A stretch of 9,825 nt of DNA from Planctomycetaceae bacterium (GTDB lineage Bacteria > Planctomycetota > Planctomycetia > Pirellulales > Pirellulaceae): assembly GCA_007695205.1 (NCBI GenBank), contig REEF01000836.1, forward strand, positions 1 to 9,825, in the 5' to 3' direction. Made by a program: the position numbers and the translations under genes. The first letter of the stretch is position 1; every line of letters begins with the position of its first letter. Below the pieces are notes generated by a model. That model had not been told where the DNA came from, ran no database searches, and saw only the letters and a list, made by a program, of their open reading frames with translations. Shown here piece after piece: positions 1-6,673 of this stretch.

Positions 1-51
1 GTACTGGACTGTCGATCCAGTGGTTGCGGGTTCGAGTCCCGTCGGCCTCGC
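1..51 (+). tRNA. tRNA-Asp (GUC), 3' part only
   Basis: The 5' part (acceptor strand and D arm) lies outside the window. Visible are an anticodon stem CTGGA/TCCAG (4-8 and 16-20) closing a seven-base loop CTGTCGA, which places GTC at the anticodon and reads Asp codons. A short variable region follows, then a T arm with stem GCGGG/CCCGT around loop TTCGAGT (26-42), the 3' acceptor strand and discriminator G50, the identity base usual for tRNA-Asp. CCA is not encoded and would be added after transcription. The exact 3' end is set by the acceptor strand, whose partner is not visible. Confidence 0.9.
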
Positions 52-62
52 TTCTTTTTTTT
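52..62 (+). terminator. T-rich run after tRNA-Asp
   Basis: Directly after the tRNA there is a pyrimidine run with eight or more consecutive T residues. It has no separate hairpin; the tRNA acceptor/T arm would have to act as the preceding structure. It is a plausible transcription end for the tRNA, 20 bases before the convergent gene's stop codon. Confidence 0.35.
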
Positions 63-80
63 CGTGGCCTGCTGGTTCGC

Positions 81-1613
81 TCATCGTCGGGTTTCGACGA
101 TCCCGAATTTGCGAAGTTTTTTATAGAGCGCGACTCGGCTGATCCCCAGCTCCTTGGCGGTTTGGGTGCGGTTGTTTTCGTGTTTGGTCAACGCTTCTAC
201 GATTCGCTGGCGTTCTCCATTCTGTCGCGCCGAATCCAACTCGTTTCGCACGGGCATTGTGTTGAAAACGGGCATTGTGTTGAAAATCGAAGAGCTGTGC
301 GAGGGTGCGGCAGTTGCCTGACGGATTACTTCGGGCAAGTCGCCGATATCGAGCGATTCGCCTCGGCACAAGGTAACCGCCCGCTGGATGCAATTTCGCA
401 GCTCGCGGATGTTCCCAGGCCAATGGTAAGCCATCATGGCATCCATGGCGTCAAAGGAAATCTCGTGTACCGGGCGGCGGGCTTGCTGAGCGAAACGATT
501 CAAGAATCTTTCGGCCAAAGGACAGATCGCCTCGCGGCTTTCCCGTAGCGATGGCAAGCCGAATTCGAGCACATTCAGTCGGTAATACAAATCCGAACGA
601 AACTGACCCGTCGCCACCAACTGTTCCAAGGGCCGATTGCTGGCCGCGATAACCCGGGCTTGAAACTTGGCGACACGATTCGATCCGACCGGTTCGTACA
701 GACGGTCTTCCAGCACTCGTAACAACTTGGCCTGTGCCTCGATGGGCACGCAGTCCACCTCGTCCAGGAAGGCCGTACCATCTTCGACGACCGCAAATTT
801 ACCGACATGGTCGCGGTCGGCCCCGGTAAAAGCGCCCCGCACGTGCCCGAAAAGCTCGCTCTCCAGCAGCGTTGGCGACAGTCCGCCGCATTCGACCACG
901 ACAAACGGTCGCTTTCGACGCGGGGACATATCGTGGATCGCTCGCGACACATGGCTCTTGCCCGTCCCCGTCTCGCCAGTCAGCAGAACGCTGATATCGG
1001 AATCGGCCGCCGCTTCAATCTGTCCGTACAATTGATGCATCGCCCGGCTGGCAAAGACGAACCCGGCAACAACCGGCTGCCCATCCGTGGCCGGTTGCGG
1101 ATGAGTCAAGACCGATCTTTTGCGCGTTTTTGGCGATTTTGCATTTTCGTTCGACGCAACCACATGCGGTGACGGCTGCCGAATGTCATAGGCTCTTTGC
1201 AATCTGGCGCTCTCGTTCGCCGCAACCTCCACACGACCTCGAACTGACAAGATGTCGATCAGCGCGGCAAGACGTGACAGGTCGAGGGGCCAAGCCAAGC
1301 AGTCGACGGCACCATATTCGAAGAAACGCAAACGTCGATACACATCATCTTCAGCCAGAATTACAAACACGGGAACATTTAGCCGCTTGTCACGGATCTG
1401 GTGCAGCAGTGCCACGACCGCAGCTTCGTCGCCCGACTGGTCGACATACGCCAGGCAGGCGACCACTGGCCCAGAAACGATTTCGAGCAGGATCTCATGA
1501 ACGGAAGGTATGATCTGAGAAACGAAACTTGGCAATAAACGAGCCAATTCGGGCTGAATAGAACGGGCCACAATGTCGGCTTGCCCAACGAACAGAACTC
1601 TCCGATCGGCCAT
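81..1613 (-). CDS. Sigma-54-dependent transcriptional activator (NtrC family) with pseudo-receiver domain
   Basis: 510-residue enhancer-binding protein that would remodel sigma-54 RNA polymerase at -24/-12 promoters. Residues 1-122 have a receiver-like fold pattern with D58 where the phospho-acceptor belongs, but the acidic pair is replaced (VGQAD), the Thr/Ser site is Leu, and the conserved Lys is Trp (LAWP, W108). The AAA+ domain (about 184-420) is complete: Walker A GETGTGKS (213-220), the sigma-54 contact loop GAFTGA (260-265), Walker B AFLDEVD with D284/E285, and arginine-finger segment FRSDLYYRL. A Fis-type helix-turn-helix occupies about 468-510. The linker carries FNTMPV twice from an exact 18-bp duplication. 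The start is supported by GAGGAG six bases upstream. ATPase and DNA-binding functions look intact; control by phosphorylation is doubtful. Target promoters are unknown. Confidence 0.93.
   Translation of the reverse strand: MADRRVLFVGQADIVARSIQPELARLLPSFVSQIIPSVHEILLEIVSGPVVACLAYVDQSGDEAAVVALLHQIRDKRLNVPVFVILAEDDVYRRLRFFEYGAVDCLAWPLDLSRLAALIDILSVRGRVEVAANESARLQRAYDIRQPSPHVVASNENAKSPKTRKRSVLTHPQPATDGQPVVAGFVFASRAMHQLYGQIEAAADSDISVLLTGETGTGKSHVSRAIHDMSPRRKRPFVVVECGGLSPTLLESELFGHVRGAFTGADRDHVGKFAVVEDGTAFLDEVDCVPIEAQAKLLRVLEDRLYEPVGSNRVAKFQARVIAASNRPLEQLVATGQFRSDLYYRLNVLEFGLPSLRESREAICPLAERFLNRFAQQARRPVHEISFDAMDAMMAYHWPGNIRELRNCIQRAVTLCRGESLDIGDLPEVIRQATAAPSHSSSIFNTMPVFNTMPVRNELDSARQNGERQRIVEALTKHENNRTQTAKELGISRVALYKKLRKFGIVETRR
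251..286. repeat. Exact 18-bp tandem duplication (2 copies)
   Basis: The unit CGGGCATTGTGTTGAAAA occurs at 251-268 and again, without mismatch, at 269-286. It lies in frame in the linker between the AAA+ and Fis domains of the sigma-54 activator and adds six residues (FNTMPV twice, about residues 443-455). The perfect identity suggests a recent event. Confidence 0.97.
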
Positions 1614-1751
1614 GAAGGACTCCTCTAAATCGGTCTTCTAAGAAACCCATGCTTCCCCCCTGCTTGACGTGTTGCTTTCCTGGAGGGGAGATCGTTTGAC
1701 GAAGAACTACGCGTCTGTCCTCCATTCTACGCTCAGCGAGGTTAGCGCAAA

Positions 1752-1767
1752 TCGGGGTTTTCCCCGA
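1752..1767 (-). terminator. Possible hairpin terminator after the NarL-type regulator
   Basis: TCGGGG and CCCCGA form a perfect six-pair stem around TTTT in the 222-bp gap between two minus-strand genes. On the minus strand it lies about 70 bases after the regulator's stop codon and is followed only by ATTTGCG, so it lacks a proper U-tract. It could end the kinase/regulator operon or be a structure in the leader of the sigma-54 activator transcript. I see nothing else in 1614-1835 apart from the activator's ribosome-binding site. Confidence 0.35.
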
Positions 1768-1835
1768 GTTTGCTCGAGGGATGACCCTGAGATGCGTCGG
1801 GAAATACTCGCGATCGATGCCATGATGAGAAAAGT

Positions 1836-2489
1836 CTAATCGCCGAGGGAGACCAATCCGGATTGAACGGCGAATCGCACGAGTCCGGCAAGGTCACGGA
1901 TCTGCAATTGACGCATCAGTTGAGTGCGATGCGTCTCAACGGTTTTCGGGGCAATGCGCAGTCTTCCTGCAATCTCCTTGGTTGTAAAGCCTTCGGCGAC
2001 TAACTGCAAGACCTCCCGCTGCCGCGGTGTCAAGCGTTCCAGCACATCGGAATCCACCGATATATTTTGGACATAGCCGTCGATCACGTGCTGCGACGCG
2101 GCGGCACACAGATACGTCTGCCCCTTGGCGACCGATTGAACCGCCAGTTCCAATTCCGAGGGACTCACATTTTTCAACAAATAGCCAGCGACCCCGGCTC
2201 GCATCGCCCGCAACACCGAATCCACGGTGGAGTTCATTGACACGATGATCACTCTAGTATGGGGGACCAAGGTTCTCAACTGCAAGGCGGCCGTCAAACC
2301 GTTCATTTCCGGCATGGCGATGTCCATCAAGACGATGTCCGGTTGTAGGTTTTCGGCCAACTGGACGACTTGACGTCCGTCTTCCGCTTCCCCGACGACT
2401 TCTAGTCCCGGCGAACGCTCGATCAGCGCCCGCAACCCGGCTCGAACCAGGTGATGATCATCGGCCAGCACGATGCGGATCGATCTCAT
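1836..2489 (-). CDS. NarL/FixJ-family response regulator (REC + LuxR-type HTH)
   Basis: 217 residues, the usual length of the family. The N-terminal receiver domain is complete: acidic pair D10/D11, phospho-acceptor D56 in VLMDIAMP, S84 at the switch position and K106 in YLLKN. The C-terminal LuxR-type helix-turn-helix (about 150-210) includes LTPRQREVL and TTKEIAGRL followed by the recognition helix around KTVETHR. It should act as a phosphorylation-controlled DNA-binding transcription factor in the cytoplasm. It follows the histidine kinase gene by 8 bases in the same direction; the kinase's TAG overlaps a TAGGA ribosome-binding site, so the two are probably one operon and cognate partners. 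Its target genes are not evident. Confidence 0.94.
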   Translation of the reverse strand: MRSIRIVLADDHHLVRAGLRALIERSPGLEVVGEAEDGRQVVQLAENLQPDIVLMDIAMPEMNGLTAALQLRTLVPHTRVIIVSMNSTVDSVLRAMRAGVAGYLLKNVSPSELELAVQSVAKGQTYLCAAASQHVIDGYVQNISVDSDVLERLTPRQREVLQLVAEGFTTKEIAGRLRIAPKTVETHRTQLMRQLQIRDLAGLVRFAVQSGLVSLGD

Positions 2490-2497
2490 GATGGTTC

Positions 2498-3235
2498 CTA
2501 CAAAACGTCTACATCGTCGAAGTTCGCTGCAGCAGGCTCGATGGGCAGACGGATACGCACCGTTTCACCTTGCCCCGATATGGACTCGATCTGCCATTTT
2601 CCTCCGAGCCACTCGATGCGTTGACAGCTTTCGTTCCATCCAGCGGAACAGGTGCGGTCTCGGTACGGCGGGGAGGAAATGGACGTGAGAGTTGAAACAA
2701 CGTCCCGGATGGTTAACTCGACCGTCTCGGCATCCTGCCGTAATTCCACGCGGACACGGGTGGTCGCCTTATGAGAAATCGCATGATCGACCGCCTCCAT
2801 TACGACGCGGTAACAAGTGATCTCGACCGTTGACGGCAACGCAAACCAGCAACTCGGTGTCAGCAGTTCGATCGCTACGCCATCGCGGCGAGCCCGATCG
2901 TCCAACGAACATCGAAGCGCCTCCGGAAATGGAAGATGCTCTATCATCGAAGGATGCAGATGAGACTTTAGTTCGCGAACGCGTTCGATGGCTTGCTGGA
3001 CGATCGACAAGCAGGTAGTAAGATGAGGGCTGACGGGCTGAGCTTCGATTGACAAATGAAGATGCATGCACGAAGATACCAAGAGCTGGCCAATCTCGTC
3101 GTGCAGGTAGTGAGCCACGTCCTTCAACTTCGCGTCATGGATCGCCAAAAGCTCGAGCGCGCGACCCCGCATACCCACTTGCGATTCGGTTGGGGTATCG
3201 ACATCGGGTAAATGATGGCGGCTGAGGTTTTTCAT
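2498..3235 (-). CDS. Soluble HisKA_3-type histidine kinase with degenerate ATP-binding domain
   Basis: 245 residues with no membrane segment or recognisable sensor domain. The dimerisation/phosphotransfer part is well preserved: H45 in YLHDEIGQLL, the signature of NarX/DesK-type kinases, and the later conserved segment around RELKSHLHPSMIE (87-99). The C-terminal half still aligns to HATPase_c (TCYRVVMEA at 140-148, WLGGKWQIES at 209-218, GQGETVRIRLP at 221-231), but the N-box Asn is His151, the G1 box DxGxG reads DVVST (178-182), and the G2 glycines are missing around 196-203. ATP binding is therefore doubtful. It sits just upstream of a NarL-type regulator with all receiver residues. It may act as a phosphatase, a phosphotransfer partner or a heterodimer subunit (inference). 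No good Shine-Dalgarno precedes the chosen ATG, so a later start such as M22 is possible. Confidence 0.82.
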   Translation of the reverse strand: MKNLSRHHLPDVDTPTESQVGMRGRALELLAIHDAKLKDVAHYLHDEIGQLLVSSCMHLHLSIEAQPVSPHLTTCLSIVQQAIERVRELKSHLHPSMIEHLPFPEALRCSLDDRARRDGVAIELLTPSCWFALPSTVEITCYRVVMEAVDHAISHKATTRVRVELRQDAETVELTIRDVVSTLTSISSPPYRDRTCSAGWNESCQRIEWLGGKWQIESISGQGETVRIRLPIEPAAANFDDVDVL

Positions 3236-3468
3236 GGATACTATGATGGGGTAAAAACTCCCAGTTCGATTGGTATCTTCAGGCTGGAGCCACGATTTGA
3301 GCGACAGAGACCACTATACCCTGAAAGTAGCAGTCACACGATTCTCTAGATGACGGGTGTGCGAAATAGATGCCTACACATTATACTAGGTCATTCGGAC
3401 TGGCGGGGCACAAAAAAAACTGAGGATTCTGCTTTCCACCGAGGTCACGCGAAACAGCGAGGGCGTTG
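3236..3468. promoter_or_regulatory. Divergent intergenic region, likely holding promoters for both flanking operons
   Basis: This 233-bp gap lies between the start of the minus-strand kinase operon and the start of the plus-strand sigma-factor operon, so it should hold both promoters. On the plus strand TATACT (3382-3387) resembles a -10 box, and on the minus strand TATAGT (complement of 3313-3318) does too, but neither has a convincing TTGACA-like -35 at the right spacing. An A8 run lies at about 3412-3419. If the sigma factor is autoregulated its own promoter would not look like a housekeeping one. The promoter assignment is inference from gene arrangement. Confidence 0.4.
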
Positions 3469-4047
3469 ATGAGCACAAGGGAGACCGGTTTTCAGGAGTT
3501 GATGCAACAGATTGCCTCAGGCTGCGATTCTGCCGTGGAAAATCTGATCTCCCAGTACGGTAACCAATTGTGTCGAGCCGTTCGCCGTCGCTTAAATCCC
3601 CGTCTTCGTCAAAAGTTCGACACAAGCGATTTCGTTCAAGCGGTATGGGCCTCGTTTTTCTGTGGACGCGATCAGTTGAATCGATTCCAACATTCGGGTG
3701 ATTTTGTCGCGTTTTTGACCAAGATGGCTAGGAATAAGGTCGTGGACGAGTGCCGGCACCGCTTGCAAACACAAAAGAGGGATGTGACTCGGGAACAATC
3801 CATCTTTACGGACGCGTCCGAGGAGATTCCGCTTCCCAGTCGAGATCCAGCGCCGAGCCAAATCGCGATTCGAAACGAGCGATGGCAGCGAATGCTGGAA
3901 GGACTGCCATCACAATATCGGAGGATTCTCGAGTTGCGAGTTGCCGGGGAAACGCACGAAGACATTGCGCGGCAATTGGGGGTCAGTGATCGCACGGTGC
4001 GACGGGTGTTGACCAAATTGCAGCTTCAGGTGGGAGTGGCTCAATGA
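3469..4047 (+). CDS. ECF-type RNA polymerase sigma factor (planctomycete kinase-associated group)
   Basis: 192 residues if read from ATG 3469. A TTG at 3466 is in frame, but GAGGG at 3459-3463 is five bases from the ATG and only two from the TTG, favouring the ATG. Region 2 (about residues 23-99) contains the core-binding and -10-recognition helices, with FDTSDFVQAVWASFF and the downstream ARNKVVDECRHR segment. Region 4 (about 137-187) has LPSQYRRILELR, then EDIARQLGVSDRTVRRVL as the -35-binding helix-turn-helix. No anti-sigma gene is adjacent. Instead the stop codon overlaps the start of a membrane Ser/Thr kinase (ATGA), implying translational coupling. Planctomycetes are known to have ECF groups linked to Ser/Thr kinases, so control by phosphorylation is the likely mode, but this is inferred from context. 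Confidence 0.92.
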   Translation: MSTRETGFQELMQQIASGCDSAVENLISQYGNQLCRAVRRRLNPRLRQKFDTSDFVQAVWASFFCGRDQLNRFQHSGDFVAFLTKMARNKVVDECRHRLQTQKRDVTREQSIFTDASEEIPLPSRDPAPSQIAIRNERWQRMLEGLPSQYRRILELRVAGETHEDIARQLGVSDRTVRRVLTKLQLQVGVAQ

Positions 4048-6299
4048 CCGCCGATCTTGCCGTTCCAGCCCGACAGTCCGCTGCGGCCAAGGCAATGGTC
4101 TCAGAAATCATTGCCGATCACCGAAGCGATGCGTCCTTCGACGCCACATCGATCTTGGACAAGCATCCGGAACTCCAAGAATTTCCTTCGGTCGTGGTGG
4201 ATCTTGCCTACGAGGAATTCTGCAGACGGGTCGACAACGGCGAATGGATCGAACCCGACGAGTTTGCTCGGCGTTTTCCAGCGGTGGCTGCCCCACTGCT
4301 GAAATTGCTGGAGGTTCACGCTTTTTTAGACGAAAACCCTGACGCGTTCGGGACGGCGACTGGGTTCGATTGGCCAAAAGCAGGGGCGGAGGTCGCGGGG
4401 TTTCGGTTGGTTCGTGAAATCGGTCGAGGTGGGTTTTCCCGCGTGTTCCTGGCTCAGGAAAAGGCTTTAGGCAACCGCCAGGTGGTCCTGAAGATCTGTA
4501 ACCAAGCGAATGAAGAAGCGGCGCGACTGGGCCAATTAAACCATCCTCACATCGTGCCCGTCCATTCGGTGCAATTCGATACCTTGCCGCCGTTCACCCT
4601 GATCTGCATGCCGTTTGTGGGCACCACCACGATGGCTGACCTGATCCGAGATGGCGATGACGGTCCCGGGCCTTCCAAGTCCATCGATTGGGGACGCGAA
4701 ACCTATGTGGATTTCATCGTGCGGAAGGGAGCCGAATTATGCGACGCTCTGAATTACGCTCACCGAAGGAATGTCTACCACTGTGACGTGAAGCCTTCCA
4801 ATGTGTTGCTGGCCACCGATGGTCGCGCACTGTTGCTGGACTTTAATCTGGCCATGCAACACGATCATCGGTCGCAAGTGGTCGGCGGCACGCTGCCGTA
4901 CATGGCGCCGGAGCAGCTTCAGTTCCTCGCCGCCCATGCCCGTTCCACCTCGGCGATCGATCATCGGACGGATCTGTATGCCTTTGGCGTAACCATGTTC
5001 CAGTTGCTGACCGGTCGCCTGCCTTATCCCACCGAACATCTGGATCAAAACCGTAGCGAGGCGGCACATCAACTGCTGGATCTGCAGAGGGCGTCGCACG
5101 ATTGGCGGAAAGAATTGGAACAGGTGGTCAGTCCTCCCGTCGCCCGCAGCATCGCCGCCTGCTTAGCCTTTGATCCGCAGGATCGCCCCGATTCGGCAGC
5201 AGTCGTGGCTCAAGAGCTTCGCCGACATCTGACGATGGTCGCTCGATCAGGCCGCTGGATTCACGCTCATCGAGCTCTTTTAAGCTCTGCGGCGGTGATC
5301 CTGCTGATGGTGGCCAGCATTTTTGGCGTTTGGCTGAATTCACAGGTTCCCGCGTTTCTCCGACATTACCAAATGGGCATGGTCGCGCTGCAACAGGGTG
5401 ATTTCGCTCAAGCAAACCAGTCGTTCCGCAACGCGCTGGATCGTCAGCAGGATTTTCGGGAGGCCCTCTTGCTGCAAGGCTGGAGCGATCTGCTGGCATC
5501 TCGCGAACCAGAGATCGACCTAGAAACGGCAAATGCCCTGCGGGATTCCGCGTACCGAATTTTTTTCCGTGCCTGTAACCAATATAAGTGCGGAGAGTCT
5601 GCCGCCAGCCTTGCACAAAGTCTGGCGGAGATGGGACAGTTAAAGGACGCTGGGCACCATTACGAAGAAGCTGTGAAACGAGGCCTCTGGAATGCTGCTA
5701 TCGCTAACAACTTGGGCTTTTGCCTTATACGAAGCGAACAGGAGGAGGCGGCCTTAGGTTTCCTGAACGCCGCCATTGGATTGGACCCGTCAATTCAGGT
5801 TGCTCACGGAAGCCTTCTCAGGCTAAGGAGGATTTTAGTTCAGGACGCTACTGCGTCTGCCCGTCAAGCGAACAGACGTGGGATGAGAACCGTCGCAATG
5901 AAACATGAATCGTCGGCTGCCAAGCATCTACAAGAGGCATTGGATCAGATCCAGTTGATGCGTCAATTCGCGCCGCCATCGGCCGAACTTGAATGGGCAG
6001 CCGCGAACATTTTCGCGTTGGCGATCTCTGCGGAAAGATCAAACGGCACGAATGGGGGGGGTGATGGAGAATGTGAATGGCAGGAGCAATTGCTTGCAGC
6101 TTGTGAAATGGCTATCAACATGAACCTGCCTCCTGAACAGCTTGAAGAGCTTTTGGTTCTTGCGCCTCGCCTGAGGGATTTGGAGCCATTTCAACGGTTG
6201 CGGCAGACCATCCAGACTCCTGGTGAAGCGCCCCCCCTTGAGAGGATCGCTGATATCTTCCCCGAAGTATATGGACGTTTGGCTATCGTGGAGCACTAA
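4044..6299 (+). CDS. Membrane-anchored Ser/Thr protein kinase with C-terminal TPR repeats
   Basis: 751 residues. An N-terminal soluble stretch (1-115) of the kind found in planctomycete kinases precedes a Hanks-type kinase domain (about 118-395): glycine loop GRGGFSRV (127-134), catalytic Lys K150, catalytic loop HCDVKPSN with D248 and N253, a metal-binding motif reading DFN (266-268) instead of DFG, and APE at 288-290. One hydrophobic segment (about 411-431) follows, then TPR-like repeats at about 442-471, 520-549 and 551-583 on the other side of the membrane, suited to sensing or protein binding. The key Lys and Asp residues are present, so activity is plausible. GGGAG seven bases upstream lies inside the sigma gene, and the ATG overlaps its stop. 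The sigma factor is the obvious candidate substrate or partner. A G8 run at 6054-6061 sits in a Gly-rich stretch near residue 671. Confidence 0.93.
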   Translation: MTADLAVPARQSAAAKAMVSEIIADHRSDASFDATSILDKHPELQEFPSVVVDLAYEEFCRRVDNGEWIEPDEFARRFPAVAAPLLKLLEVHAFLDENPDAFGTATGFDWPKAGAEVAGFRLVREIGRGGFSRVFLAQEKALGNRQVVLKICNQANEEAARLGQLNHPHIVPVHSVQFDTLPPFTLICMPFVGTTTMADLIRDGDDGPGPSKSIDWGRETYVDFIVRKGAELCDALNYAHRRNVYHCDVKPSNVLLATDGRALLLDFNLAMQHDHRSQVVGGTLPYMAPEQLQFLAAHARSTSAIDHRTDLYAFGVTMFQLLTGRLPYPTEHLDQNRSEAAHQLLDLQRASHDWRKELEQVVSPPVARSIAACLAFDPQDRPDSAAVVAQELRRHLTMVARSGRWIHAHRALLSSAAVILLMVASIFGVWLNSQVPAFLRHYQMGMVALQQGDFAQANQSFRNALDRQQDFREALLLQGWSDLLASREPEIDLETANALRDSAYRIFFRACNQYKCGESAASLAQSLAEMGQLKDAGHHYEEAVKRGLWNAAIANNLGFCLIRSEQEEAALGFLNAAIGLDPSIQVAHGSLLRLRRILVQDATASARQANRRGMRTVAMKHESSAAKHLQEALDQIQLMRQFAPPSAELEWAAANIFALAISAERSNGTNGGGDGECEWQEQLLAACEMAINMNLPPEQLEELLVLAPRLRDLEPFQRLRQTIQTPGEAPPLERIADIFPEVYGRLAIVEH
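6054..6061 (+). repeat. G8 homopolymer inside the Ser/Thr kinase gene
   Basis: Eight consecutive G residues encode part of a TNGGGDG segment near residue 671. One extra G brings TGA immediately after the run, and one fewer leads to TGA within about 20 codons, so slippage would remove the last ~80 residues while leaving kinase, membrane segment and TPRs. A C7 run lies at 6231-6237 in the same gene. Frame integrity through both runs supports the reading as given. Confidence 0.9.
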
Positions 6300-6397
6300 G
6301 CTTTGTCTGAAAAGGGGTCTGACCCTTTGGAGGGCATGCTGAAAACTCGGGAAATACGGTGTGCCCGGAGAGGGTCAGACCCCTTTTCAGACAAAGC
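6300..6397. repeat. 27-bp perfect inverted repeat with GGGTCTGACCC core (REP/MITE-like)
   Basis: The arm 6300-6326 is the exact reverse complement of 6371-6397, separated by 44 bases. Inside the spacer GGGCA (6332-6336) can pair with TGCCC (6362-6366), extending the structure. Each arm holds its own small palindrome, GGGTCTGACCC at 6315-6325 and GGGTCAGACCC at 6372-6382. The element starts directly after the TAA of the kinase gene. Such doubly palindromic modules resemble REP/BIME or miniature elements mobilised in trans by REP-associated (Y1) transposases. It could also act as a transcription terminator or mRNA stabiliser for the sigma/kinase operon, although no U-tract follows it directly. 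No transposase is in the window and no target-site duplication is evident. Confidence 0.9.
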
Positions 6398-6673
6398 CTA
6401 ATCAGAAAGAATCACCCCTTGGGACAAGGTTTTCCTTCCAGGAAAAGCTGACCTCCTGACTTTCTTTTTTTAATTGTCCGGTTCCGCCCCAGATTATCGA
6501 TGGAACGAATGGAGCGGAAGGCGTTTGCGTCGGGCCGCCCGCGTAACGTCTTCAGCACTCGCGAACAGAGATTTGGCTGGTAGTGCTTGGTGACAGCGGG
6601 TTGGTCAAGACCGGCTGGAGCCAGCGCTAAGACTATACCAGACCCTTGTGATCTTTTTCGGAGGAATGAACGG
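6398..6673. other. Gene-free stretch between the inverted repeat and the LEPR-tagged gene
   Basis: No supported gene is seen here. Two small hairpins lie side by side, CCTTG/CAAGG at 6417-6429 and TTTTCC/GGAAAA at 6430-6446, followed by a T-rich run around 6461-6471, which could together end transcription from the kinase gene. The remainder should contain the promoter of the next gene, but I find no convincing -35/-10 or -24/-12 pair. A GGAGGA ribosome-binding site lies at 6660-6665. Confidence 0.4.

Noticed and set aside
1..80. tRNA-Asp as an attachment site for an integrated element
   Set aside because: No integrase, no repeat of the tRNA 3' end elsewhere in the window, and the adjacent gene is an ordinary regulator.
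24..548. Plus-strand open frame of 174 codons starting within the tRNA
   Set aside because: Antisense to the Fis and AAA+ parts of the sigma-54 activator and begins in the tRNA T arm; no protein-like motifs.
1660..1685. Sigma-54-like promoter (TGC-N9-TTGC on the plus strand)
   Set aside because: The essential GG of the -24 element is missing and the site would point away from any plus-strand gene nearby.
2498..2700. Frameshift as the cause of the degenerate kinase boxes
   Set aside because: The other two frames do not restore G1 or G2 motifs, and the same frame contains recognisable family residues before and after the altered region.
5128..5616. Minus-strand open frame of 162 codons
   Set aside because: Antisense shadow of the kinase/TPR gene; Pro/Arg/Gly-rich with no motif.
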